From the NCBI RefSeq assembly GCF_025602895.1, contig NW_026516230.1, forward strand, positions 434,001 to 498,000: a stretch of 64,000 nucleotides of DNA. Reading direction: 5' to 3'. Source of the stretch: Polychytrium aggregatum. Taxonomy: Eukaryota > Chytridiomycota > Chytridiomycetes > Polychytriales. The stretch's first letter is position 1. Each line of letters opens with the position of its first letter. The position numbers and the translations under genes were made by a program. This document shows, piece by piece, positions 10,872 through 20,034 of the stretch. The notes under the pieces are model-generated. The model had not been told where the DNA came from. It saw only the letters and a list, made by a program, of their open reading frames with translations, and did not search any database.

Positions 10872-13371
10872 ATGAAACAAAACTACGAGCACATCATTGA
10901 GACGCCGCAGCAGTCTCTGGCATCGATCGGAGCATCGACTGGCGTATCAACCAACGCGCTCGTCTCATCGCGGTCGCTGTTAGCATCGGCACCGCCGCGA
11001 CCTCCTGCTGTCGAGTTCATCGAGAAGAAGCGGCGGTGCCACGATGTCTTCTTCCTGCTCCTCTACCTGGTCTTTTGGATCGGGCTCGTGTGGCTCACGA
11101 CCATCAGCATCCGAAACGGGAATCCGGCGCAGCTGCTGTAAGGACCAAGCAGTGAGTCGAGGAGCACGACGCACTGTATCTGGCTTCGAGGACACTAGTT
11201 TCCATTGCTGTATCGTCCGCGGCTCGTTTGTGAGAGGAGGTTGACGCATGAAGCGATGCGGCTGCGGGCATCAAATCAGACCCGACGCGGACAATTGCTG
11301 TGGTTCCTGGACGAATCGTCGACGAACCACTGGTTGATAGGGCTCGCAATCCATTCACATCCACCCCCCACAGCATTCCCACGGACTACCTCGGCCAGAG
11401 CTGCGGCGTCAACAACACTGCTCAAAACGCCAGCAAGGCCGATTTCACACACTATCCGTATGCGTACTTTCTCGATCCGCTCGATATCCTCAACTTCCCA
11501 CAGATCTGCGTCAAGACCTGCCCGGACCAGGACGTGCTCGCCAACCTGTCGAATGCCATCTGCGTCTACGGATACCCTCGGCCAACGACACAAAACGAGC
11601 TCTCCTTTGCAATCCAGCAGCGCTTGTGCGCGCCGTATATCTATGCAGGCGAGCCTCTGCTTGGGCGATGCGTCCCGAGCCAGCCCATCCCCAGCCAGGT
11701 GCTGCAGAGCGCCAGCCAAAACATCACCGTGGGCAGCACAGTCGTCGACTTTGACGTCGGCAAGCTCCTGGCCCAGGGCAAAACCCTGCTGGCGCAGGTC
11801 ATGGCGGACGTGTCGCAGACCTGGTCCTGGCTGGTCGGCGGCGTCTTTATCGCCGTGCTGGTGTCGGGGCTCTGGCTCGTGGGCATGCGTTGGTTTGCGG
11901 GCCCGTTCGTGTGGCTCTCGGTCGTGATCAGCAACCTGGCCGTCGCCTCGGGTGCCGTTGTGCTGGCCGTTTCCGTCAAGATGAAGAACGATGATGCCGT
12001 CGCAGAGGATCCCACGCTCTCGGGGCTCGATCCCAGTCTCCGAGGCCTCCTCGCAGCCACAATCGTTGTGGCCATCATTGCCCTTATCCTCATGGCCATT
12101 TCGCTGGCCCTGCGCAAAGAGATATCCTTGGCGATCGAAGTCATCAAGGAGGCGGCGCTGGCAATCCAGCGAATGCCGTCGCTTGGTAAGGCGGTGCGTG
12201 CAGCGTTGGTGCACTACCATCGGTGGCTTGGATGCACCAGGGAACGGGAGCAGCGCATCCGAGCTCTCGCTCTAACTGCACACTATATCTCCATCTCCAT
12301 CTCCATCTCCATCTCCATCTCCATCTCCATCTCCATCTCCATCTCCATCTCCATCTCCATCTCCATCTCCATCTCCATCTCCATCTCCATCTCCATCTCC
12401 ATCTCCATCTCCATCCTCAACACTCAGTCGTGTTCCCGTTCATGACCTGGGCTATTGGGATAGCGCTGATTGCACACTGCCTCATCGTGTTTGCGTATCT
12501 GGCCTCGCTCGGCAGCACCTTCAAGATCACCGACTTTGGCCTCAGCCTCCAGAACCCAAGTCTCCCGTTTTACCTCGAGATCTACCACTTTTTCGGCTTC
12601 CTCTGGAACTGGGCCTTTCTCAGCGGCTTCCACATGGTCTCGCTGGCGGGTGCCTTTGGCGAGTACTACTGGGCCCGAAACAAGTCTAACCTCCGGTACC
12701 CGCTCGCTGCCTCCGTCGGGCGAGCGCTGCGGTACCACCTGGGCAGCATCGCAATCGGATCACTGCAGATTGCCGTGATCCAGGTCCTCAGCTTGATCAT
12801 GTTCTTTCTCCACAAACGAGCGACCGAGTCGCGATTCCCGGTAACCAACTTTTGCATGGCGTGCCTCGACTCGTTCCTCAAGACGATCCGGCGCATCCTG
12901 CAGTACATCGACAAGAAGGTGTACATCCACATTGCCACGAAGGGCAAATCGTTCTGCCGGTCGACCGACTCGGTTCTGGGGCTGCTCGTGCGCAACGCCA
13001 GCCACACTGTCCCCGTCGGCTTCGTGACAGAGTTCATGCTGCTGCTCGGGGCCATCAACGTCACGTTCATCAGCGGGCTGATTGCCTGGGGACTGCTCTC
13101 GTGGCAGGCCGACAATGTCCATGTGGTCAGCATCTTGACGCCGACGGTGCTGATCGGACTGGAGGCCCTGATGATATCGTATCTGTTCCTGTCGGTCTAT
13201 CACATGGGCATCGACACGCTGTTCCTTTGCTTTCTGGAGGACTTTGAGGTCAACGACGGGTCCGAGGCACGGCCGTATTCCATGTCGAAACGCCTGATGC
13301 GCATTGGCCACGTCGTCCAGAGGCCGAGCAAGGAGGAGGAGGCGGCGTGCAGATCGCAGAGCCGGCTCTAG
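10872..13371 (+). CDS. Choline transporter-like protein (CTL/SLC44 family)
   Basis: Three exons, 10872-11137, 11374-12185 and 12428-13371, join in phase to about 673 aa. After a cytosolic N-terminus there is a membrane span (VFFLLLYLVFWIGLVWLT), then a Cys-rich extracellular loop (YLGQSCGVNN, PQICVKTCPDQ, NAICVYG, CVPSQPIP) typical of CTL proteins. About nine further spans follow. The conserved C-terminal block GRALRYHLGSIAIGSLQIAV, NFCMACLDSFLKTI and VYIHIATKGKSFC identifies PF04515. These proteins move choline or related solutes across the plasma or organelle membrane. Intron 2 contains 21 perfect copies of a hexamer (12287-12412). The start at 10872 is the last in-frame Met before the conserved region. 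Confidence 0.92.
12287..12412. repeat. Perfect (ATCTCC)21 hexamer microsatellite
   Basis: 21 uninterrupted copies of atctcc lie within intron 2 of the choline transporter-like gene, close to the acceptor. The tract is pyrimidine-rich on the sense strand and could serve as an extended polypyrimidine tract. Confidence 0.97.
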
Positions 13372-14127
13372 CGAGCAGCATGCGGCTGGATGGCTTGCCG
13401 TCTGGGATCGATCATGAACATGGTCTGTTGCGTCACTTGGTATGCTACTTGGTGCGTCACTTGGTATGCTACTTGGTGCGTCACTTGGTATGCTACTTGG
13501 TGCATCACTGGGCGTATCCTTTGGTTTGTCGCCCAGAGTATCACTTGCGCTGTTCACAGCGGCACCCATGGGATCGGCTCGGGGTGCTGTGGCGGTGCAG
13601 TCTTGGCGCTCCGCCCAAGTGCGCCAATCGGGCACGCCGCACATGATTGGCGGAAGCCTCCATGGATCTGTGGCGGTGTGTTTGGCTTTGGTCGTTTGGC
13701 TTTGGTCTTGTTGTTGGCTTTGGTCTTGCTGTTGGCTTTGGTCTTGGTCGTTTGTCATTCCTCCTATCGATTCGCTCTTGTTGTGTCTTGGCTCGCTTTC
13801 GGTAGGTTGCCTGGGTGGGGCGGCTGCTCCGGTTGCGGATCCTGCATCTGCCGGCGCCAAGACCCTGCCATGGCTCCGTTTGCGGATGCACCAAGTGTTA
13901 TCCGCCGTTGATCAAAGTATCGCCATTGATATCCGTCGCTGACGAAGCATCATCCACCGCCGCACAAGGGTGCAGCCCGCAGTCCCCCGAATCGCATTTG
14001 AAGCCGTCGATCCCCCTCTCGGCTGCACTTCTCCTGCCACATCCTGCCCTCCAACTCGCCCTCCAACTCTCCCTCGATCTATCTGCCTCATACGCCGCCT
14101 GTCAAACCACCCTCTGCCGCTTCACAG
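13372..14127. repeat. Intergenic region with short tandem repeats
   Basis: No gene is seen. It contains three copies of a 24-bp unit (13430-13501, gcgtcacttggtatgctacttggt) and a TTTGGCTTTGGTCTTG-type repeat at about 13680-13750. Open frames here are repeat translations. Confidence 0.6.
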
Positions 14128-15791
14128 ATGCGCTTCACCAGCTGCATCCTCCTTCTCCAGGCGCTGCTCCTGGCCAATACGGCTCAGGCTCAAAGCAACA
14201 ACAGCACCAACAACGGCACCAACGCCCTGACACAGTGCCAGCAGAGTATTGTCCAGCAACTGACCAAGTGGGTGTCGCATTGCCATCGCTGCTGTCTGCT
14301 TGATGCCCAGTCCCTCGCACTCGTAGTTCGTCATGGCCTCTCCCCTGGCTCTTCCCAGCCAGCTTGCCTGCATTCCACTCAGCTCCGGCTCTCAAATGGG
14401 CTTCTGATGCTCTGCTCCTTGGCTGCCGATACCGGCCTTGTCCCGCAATCGCTTGGGCCGTCCGCTCGCCAATCCCAGCATCTTTGAAAACTCTGTCAAG
14501 TATTTCCCCTGGGACTACTGCGAGAACATTGGCGATGGCCGAGGATACACATGCGGCATTGTGGGATTCACAACGTAAGTTTGGCTGGGTGATGCATATC
14601 CGAGACCAGATGCCTCTGTCGCTGGCCTGCATTTGATCTGAGCCTCGGCCTCCGTTTCTTGCTGGCGTCTCAACTCGGCCAAATCTTTGTCGTGCTGCAG
14701 CGGCACCCACGATGCTCTCCAGGTTATCTCGGCATATGCCGCCCAGCTCAACTCGAGCACCCCCAATCCGTTCGGCCCGTATATGAGTCGGCTCATCCAG
14801 CTGAACCAGTCCACGATCGATGGCTCCACCAGCGGTCTGGACGGCTTCTGCAACGTCTGGAGCACGACGGCCCGCAGCGACCAGCTCTTCCGGACGGTCC
14901 AAGTCGACATGGTCAACCAACTCTACTACAACCCAGCGATGGCCTATGCCGCACGCAACGGACTGCAGTTCGAGCTGTCCAAGGGGCAGGTGAGTTTGCC
15001 GGCGTACCCTGGATGGCGCTACTGCTGCTGCTGCTGCTGCTGCTCAGTCCCGGTTCAGATGCCAGTCGTCGCATGGCGCTTGCAGCTCATCGCTCCCAAT
15101 CCCTCAAATTCCCTCAGATGTATGATGCGGCGATCCAGCACGGAACAGCCTTGAGTGAGGCCGATAGCCTCCCGTCCATGATCGACCGCACGACCGCCAG
15201 CTTCAAGTCGGGGCCCAACAGCGTTCCCGGCGGCCTGAGCGAGGTCGACTGGCTGACAGCCTTCATGAACGTCAGAATAGAAACGCTGCAGAACCCTGCC
15301 TACAAGCCGTCGCAGGCCGGATGGTCCCAAAGCATATACCGGGTCAAGTCCGTGAGTACCATTCGCTTGGAGACGGCGGCGACATGGATCGCCCCCGCCG
15401 ACGATCGCAGCATGCGAGCAGCCGGTCCTGAACTCGGGGCATTTGTGTTTGCCCTGATCGTCCTGCTAACCACCATATCGCCCTCGACGCACTCCAGTAC
15501 CAATATGCCCTCAGCCAGGGCTCGGTCCATTTCAACGATTCCCTGACGGCCCTCGACAACGACGGCAACACCGTCTCCATCGGCTGCGACTTGACCCTGT
15601 GGAACTATGTCGGCCCGCCGCTGCCGATACAGACTCCCAAGAAGGGCATTCTCATCGGCGTCTTGATCGGCGTCGGCGTCCTGGTTCTGCTCATCGTGAC
15701 CTTCTGTATCATCAAACGCCGACTTGTCGCCGAATGGGTTTCGGAGCTGTCGTACCGGTCCAAGAGAGCCATCTCTCGGATGTCACGATAG
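14128..15791 (+). CDS. Membrane-anchored GH46 chitosanase-like protein
   Basis: Five exons (14128-14267, 14479-14574, 14701-14989, 15118-15351, 15498-15791) join in phase to about 350 aa. It has a signal peptide (MRFTSCILLLQALLLANTAQA). The GH46 signature is assembled over introns 1 and 2: LTNIFENS at 45-52, then YCENIGDGRGYTCGIVGFTTGTHDAL at about 60-85, where E62 and D83 are the conserved acidic positions. MYDAAIQHG and the EVDWLTAFMNVR region also fit the family. GH46 enzymes hydrolyse beta-1,4-glucosamine bonds in chitosan. The C-terminus has one membrane span (GILIGVLIGVGVLVLLIVTF) followed by a short basic tail, so the enzyme would face the wall or medium while anchored in the plasma membrane. 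Bacterial GH46 enzymes are normally free secreted proteins. Confidence 0.88.
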
Positions 15792-16058
15792 GCCCTGACG
15801 AAGGCCGAGAGGACCGATCGATGCTTCCTGTGAACCATCGCCGGGGCTTAGTGTTCGTATCGCCGGGGCTTGGTGTTCCTATATCCTCGGTCTCGATTAT
15901 GTAACTATCATGTCGCCACTGGGCAATGCAATCTGGAATATCCCATAAGCGATCGCTTGAGCCGCTCGACGAACCACATCCAGAGAGATTCAGGTCCGGC
16001 TCGACTGGCCAGAGACGCACGGCGCTGCTGGCCCACCACCGAGTACACTTTATTCAGA

Positions 16059-16071
16059 AAAAAACGGGACA
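16059..16071 (+). repeat. Left terminal inverted repeat
   Basis: The sequence aaaaaacgggaca is the reverse complement of 19509-19521. Similarity extends weakly outward (16051-16071 against 19529-19509 share 17 of 21 positions). Confidence 0.6.
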
Positions 16072-16102
16072 ATATAGCCGTTTCCATGAACATGTAGTAT
16101 GT

Positions 16103-16125
16103 GCTGTGCTTGCGTCAAGCAAAGC
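16103..16125 (-). other. Stem-loop 3' of the Fanzor gene
   Basis: Pairs: 16103-16105 with 16123-16125, a mismatch 16106/16122, and 16107-16112 with 16116-16121, closing a 3-base loop at 16113-16115. It lies about 19 bases after the stop codon at 16144. Confidence 0.75.
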
Positions 16126-16143
16126 CACAAGAAATAAAACAGA

Positions 16144-18348
16144 TCACTTTGGCAGCCTCCGAGTGAAGACCGCCGGTCGCTCTCCGATCTCCACAATCGA
16201 CCTGCATACTGTGATCATGTTGCGCGCCGCATTGACGTCGCGATTCCACACTGTCCGGCAGCTGGGATTCTTGCAGCTCCTGACAAAGTGGGAATTCGCA
16301 ACACTGGGCGCATCGAGTCCTTCCAACCGAACTAGCTCCAGGCACCTGGAGCACACTTGCGAGGTGTTGAACTCGTTCGTCAAGACTACCTTGACGCTTC
16401 CATGATGGTGATTGGGACGGCGTCGGTGGTGCTCGAATTGCTCAAAGTACTAAGCAAATCGCTGCCTCCGAGGGCTGGATGCATAGCCCTTGCCTTGACG
16501 CCATGATGCATTGCCAAAGGCGATCACCACATCGGTCCGTATCGGGGCGTGCTTCAGGACGGCCTTGCACATCCTGTCGACGGCCACTTGGCGTCTCCTG
16601 TGGCCCGTGAAGCGATGGTGACGGGCCTTCTTGCCAAGGTGGAAGTCGAGCTGCACTCGCAGATCCGGTCGCAGGACATGGGTGAGATGGACCTTGAAGG
16701 CCTCCGAGGACGACACCTTGGGCGAGGGGGTGGTCGACATCCAGGTCTCGATGCTGAGTCGATACTTCATGGTGTTGTGCCACTTGGTGTTGGACGTATG
16801 GCCACACATGTGCTGGTAGTGACCATTCGAGAATGAGACCACCTCGTCTTGGTGGCCCGGTGCTTGGATGACCGCCGTGAAGATGGAGCCGACTCCAGGA
16901 TCGATGCCAATCCAAGTGGTCTTGTCGGGGTCTGGGCTGCCGATGTGGGCCTGGGTACGCTGTTCGGCAGTCGGAGGAGGCTCGATGGTCTCGGTGCGAT
17001 CGGTTCGACGCAGAAACTTGACGAGACTGATGGTGCATCCAATGCCATCGGTGCTGATCTCGTAGTTGAACAGCTTCTTGTCCACGTCCCGCTCTTGGAA
17101 GAGGGAACTACGCAGCTTGAAGCAACTGCGCCAGAGACGATCCTGGTTGTTGATGCCGTCCTCACCTTCTTCCTTGAGCTTGTCCCGGGTGAGTCCAAGA
17201 CGATGTTCGGTGTCAAGGAGTTGCCAGAGAGTGACCGTGTCAATCTTGACATACTTGGCCGTGGCAGTGCACAGAGGAACCATCGTGCACACGGCCGGAG
17301 GAGTGTCGACGGCGAGCTGCTTGAGTGCCCAGTTGATCCTGGCGGCCAGCTTGTTGATCTTGGACTTGGTGGTGCCGAGCTCAGACTTGGCCGTGGTGAA
17401 CCTCTTGTCGTCGGAGGGAATGCCTCTGGCAGTGAGCTCGTCCAGCTTGGCCTGGCGCTGCAGCTCGGTGACTCGGAGGGCGGGCATGTCACAGTCGATC
17501 CACTTGTGGACATTGTCGACCATCTTGTCTCGGGCGAGGATTCCCACATGGTGTGAGAGGCGATGGAGGGCCCGGAAGCGGTCCTGGTCGTTGCTGTACC
17601 GAAACTCGTCCAGGATGTGGCCAAAGTCTGGATAGAGGAACTCGAGATCGGCCTTGGGTGGAGTCTGCCCTGGTTTCTCGAAGAGCTCGAGACAGGCCTC
17701 GATGGCTTCGTGCTTATGCTTGTTGGCTGGGAAGACGGCAGCACAGAAGCGGCGAAGGAGTCGCCAGTAGGCCAGGTCGAGGTGGGTGGTGCAGTTGGTG
17801 GCATAGGCATTGACAGCCAGTGTGAGAAGCTGACTGCGAGCACCATCAGGCAGACGAGGGGCCGGAGGTAGGTCTGCGTGCCGAGTGGTCTGATAGTCGC
17901 GAAAGGAAGCGACCAGATGCTCGTTGTATTTCTCGTTGTCCCCGGTCGGCGAGAGGGCATCGGCCTCGACAATCGTGAAGCATTGGCGAACGAAAGCAGG
18001 GGTGGACTTGGAGATGACAGGGACGGGAAGATCCTGCTCGATGCACCGGAGGATGTACAGGTTGAGCAGCCTGGATGCCTCGAACTGGATCTGGGTCATG
18101 GCCTCGACGGTGGCCTGGATCTTGTCGCGGAGAGCGGGATTGAGACAACAGCCATCCATGGTCTGCTTGAAGCAGCTGAACTGAGGGGCGGATGACCTTC
18201 CATCCACGAGAGGGACGACAGAACTCTTGAGGGGCCGGTATTTGGGACACTTGTTGGTGTTGCAGCGTTCGTGATCGGTACCGTCGCACTTGGGACATCG
18301 CTTGACAGGACCAGATGAGGGACCAGGCTCGGTGGGATCGACATCCAT
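16144..18348 (-). CDS. Fanzor RNA-guided endonuclease (TnpB/Cas12 relative), interrupted by an in-frame TAG
   Basis: One intronless frame runs from ATG 18348 to TGA 16144, with a single TAG at 16450-16452 (codon 633). Numbering from 18348: N-terminal zinc-knuckle-like motif C18-x2-C21-x4-H26-x2-C29-x4-C34; a long helical and recognition region about 60-420; TDG strand 433-435; RuvC-I WIGIDPGVGSIF with D483; VVIAFGNASWRQGKG (607-621) at the place where TnpB has the RuvC-II Glu, which is absent here. After the TAG come the substitute Glu E659 (TNEFNTSQVC), zinc ribbon C666/C669/C692/C697, and RuvC-III D704 in RDVNAARNM. These are the diagnostic Fanzor features, known from SpuFz1 of the chytrid Spizellomyces punctatus. 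Full frame is 733 sense codons. Truncated at codon 632, the product lacks two catalytic acids and the zinc ribbon. Replacing CAG by TAG would explain the stop. Identity is near certain; activity is doubtful. Confidence 0.95.
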
Positions 18349-18509
18349 TGGATCTGCAGAAGCAGTGGTGGTGAGCGACGGAGCAACAGACGACCAAGCA
18401 TGCGTGGGATCAGAATACGAACCAGAGACAGGCTCCGACTGTGACTTGGCTTTCTTGGCCTGGGTGGCCGAGGCTGGCCATTACCGGCACCCTTGCGCTT
18501 CGGAGGCAT
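18349..18509 (-). other. Displaced Fanzor N-terminus with nuclear-localisation-like lysines
   Basis: ATG 18509 opens MPPKRKGAGNG, a basic nuclear-import-like start, but in a different frame from the main Fanzor frame. The main frame stays open upstream of 18348, encodes another basic patch (AKKAKSQ), and ends at a TAA near 18484. A loss of one base around 18480-18490 would join the two. Either the true start is MDVDPTEP at 18348, or a frameshift has cut off the original N-terminus. Confidence 0.55.
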
Positions 18510-18760
18510 GGGGGCAGAGGATGCTGGATGCCTGCCAGTGGTACTGGTCAGAACAGAGACTTCTCTTTATCGTACAATGGCGCAATGATCCGATCAAGGC
18601 GAGATGAGGGAAGAAAGCAGCAGGACGAAGGTGTGGCATTTATACCCGAGAGCAGGAACCCGTCTTTGCGGGCTGGTTGGGGAAGTGACCTGTTCAAAAA
18701 TCGCCGAGAGGTTCAAGCCAGGGATGTGAACGCGAAAACGGCGGCTTGATTGGAGGGAAC

Positions 18761-19450
18761 TCAACCCCAGAAGTGCATCGCTCGCTCAATCAGCCGTGGG
18801 AAGACATCTGGAAGCACCCTCCGAACGGCAGACTCAAACAGGGTCACCATCCCGATCTTGAACCCCTCGGACGCATTCAGCGCTGCCACCTTCCTGTACT
18901 GATGCTTCACAATCCCAAAGAAGTTCTCGATGGGATTGAAGTCGGGCGAGGCAGGTGGGGTGAAGATCACTGACCATTCTCGGCGCTCGATGCAGTCCAG
19001 GACAGCCATTGTCTTGTGCATGCTGACATTGTCCATCACAATCACAGAGTCGTCTAGGAAGCTCGCTCGCTCAAAGAACTCGACCATCGAGTGTGTCTTG
19101 AATGATGTGGGGATGTACATGCGATGCAGCACACCAGAGTGGTTGATGGCAAATGCAGCCGAGACAGACTTGTGTTCCATGTGATTGCGCTGGCGAAGCG
19201 GAGCACCCTTCGGTGAGTACCCGTAGAGCGGAAAGGTGGTTCGTCTGATCCCTGTCTCATCGACAAAAACGAATCGCCGCGGGTCGATGGAGTGGGCCTG
19301 GTCCCTGAACTGTGCCACTCGCTCATCCAGTCGCTTGGACTTGTAGAGGTGTGTTGCCCTCTTGTGTGAGAGACCTGCTCGGTGGATGGCAGTGTGGCAG
19401 AGTGAGAGTGAAACTTTCCTCTGGAGAGTGGTTGTGTGGCGAATGGTCAT
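18761..19450 (-). pseudogene. IS630/Tc1-mariner-type DDE transposase, 5'-truncated
   Basis: A 229-aa frame has the complete DDE catalytic core: FVFVDETGI (first Asp), VIVMDNVSMHK (second Asp) and FTPPASPDFNPIENFFG (Glu), the SPDxNPIE block of IS630/Tc1 enzymes (DDE_3). Only the tail of the DNA-binding domain remains (VSLSLCHTAIHRAGLSHKRA, the recognition-helix end of an HTH). A stop codon lies about 18 codons upstream of the first Met, and no first HTH is found before the tandem array, so the N-terminus is missing or lies across an unseen intron. It sits about 250 bases upstream of the Fanzor start on the same strand, inside the same inverted repeats. It is probably inactive on its own, but the core looks undecayed. 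Confidence 0.88.
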
Positions 19451-19508
19451 GGCCAGCGCGCGATAACATTGGGTAACAAAATATTCGATGAATGGTCAAA
19501 ATCCCGGG

Positions 19509-19521
19509 TGTCCCGTTTTTT
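19509..19521 (-). repeat. Right terminal inverted repeat
   Basis: The sequence tgtcccgtttttt is the inverted partner of 16059-16071. It lies about 60 bases upstream of the first Met of the transposase remnant and about 20 bases before a 20-bp tandem array. Confidence 0.6.
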
Positions 19522-19540
19522 ATTGGATTGCCTGTAAGTA

Positions 19541-19700
19541 AGCAATCGAACAAGCAAGTAAGCAATCGAACAAGCAAGTAAGCAATCGAACAAGCAAGTA
19601 AGCATTCGAACAAGCAAGTAAGCAATCGAACAAGCAAGTAAGCAATCGAACAAGCAAGTAAGCATTCGAACAAGCAAGTAGGCGTTCGAACAAGCAACTC
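19541..19700. repeat. 20-bp tandem repeat, eight copies
   Basis: The unit agcaatcgaacaagcaagta is repeated without spacers. Two copies have agcattcgaa and the last is degenerate (ggcgttcgaacaagcaactc). It begins about 20 bases outside the right inverted repeat of the Fanzor element. Confidence 0.95.
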
Positions 19701-20034
19701 GATGATGGACACAGCAGCCGCCCGTCCTGCGATCAGGGCACATCTTTGATTGACGGCCAAATCGGGTGCGCCAACGAGCCCTCGCTTCTTCCCAGCCCGG
19801 TCCTTCGACTCTGGCCGCCGTCCTTGCTCGCCCATCGCCCTGCGTCCTTGCCCTTCCATCTGTCGCCCTCGTCCGAGCGCCTGTCCACCTGTTTGCCCGA
19901 GACACCCCGTCCGCAAGCGTCGCATCGCCCACCTGTCCGCCGGGGATCAGCCCGTCGCTCACGCCTGCATCCCTCGCCCTCAATCTCACTCCCTCCTCAT
20001 CGATACTTGCTGCCTACTCTCCAGCTACTCCACA

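Larger units (their letters stand above)
16040..16143 (-). ncRNA. Candidate Fanzor guide RNA (fRNA/omega-RNA-like) region
   Basis: This is the minus-strand sequence from the Fanzor stop codon to and past the element end. It includes a strong stem-loop at 16103-16125: outer 3-bp stem, one mismatch, then a 6-bp stem TGCTTG/CAAGCA with loop ACG. In characterised Fanzor and TnpB systems the scaffold is encoded at or after the 3' end of the ORF, ends at the element boundary, and the guide is copied from the flanking host DNA. By that rule the guide would start near 16058 and run to lower coordinates. An AATAAA-like signal at about 16049-16054 on the same strand could instead mark an ordinary 3' UTR. 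The RNA itself is inferred. Confidence 0.4.
16059..19521 (-). mobile_element. Composite Fanzor + IS630/Tc1-mariner-type element
   Basis: The limits are set by a 13-bp perfect inverted match, aaaaaacgggaca at 16059-16071 and its reverse complement at 19509-19521. These sit just outside the 3' end of the Fanzor gene and the 5' end of the transposase remnant. Both genes read on the minus strand. Part of the repeat is an A-run, and no clean TA target duplication is seen (left flank cag, right flank ta), so the exact ends are provisional. Fanzor genes are known passengers of Tc1/mariner and other eukaryotic transposons, which supports reading this as one unit. The alternative is two nested or adjacent elements. 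Confidence 0.65.

Noticed and set aside
12223-12427. Poly(His-Leu) or poly(Ile-Ser) protein from the hexamer repeat
   Set aside because: The repeat lies inside an intron whose removal restores the transporter frame.
16144-16383. Treating the zinc-ribbon frame as a separate small gene
   Set aside because: It starts at a TTG, is in the same frame as the 632-residue ORF, and supplies the missing C-terminal Fanzor motifs; only one TAG separates them.
16447-16470. A short intron removing the Fanzor TAG
   Set aside because: The only nearby GT..AG pair would give an intron under 20 bases, far below the sizes seen in this window.
18096-18509. A separate 137-aa gene starting MPPKRK
   Set aside because: After about 10 residues it runs antiphase through the Fanzor coding sequence; only its start is meaningful.
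19541-19700. Possible CRISPR-like array
   Set aside because: The 20-bp units abut with no unique spacers and there are no cas genes; it is an ordinary tandem repeat.
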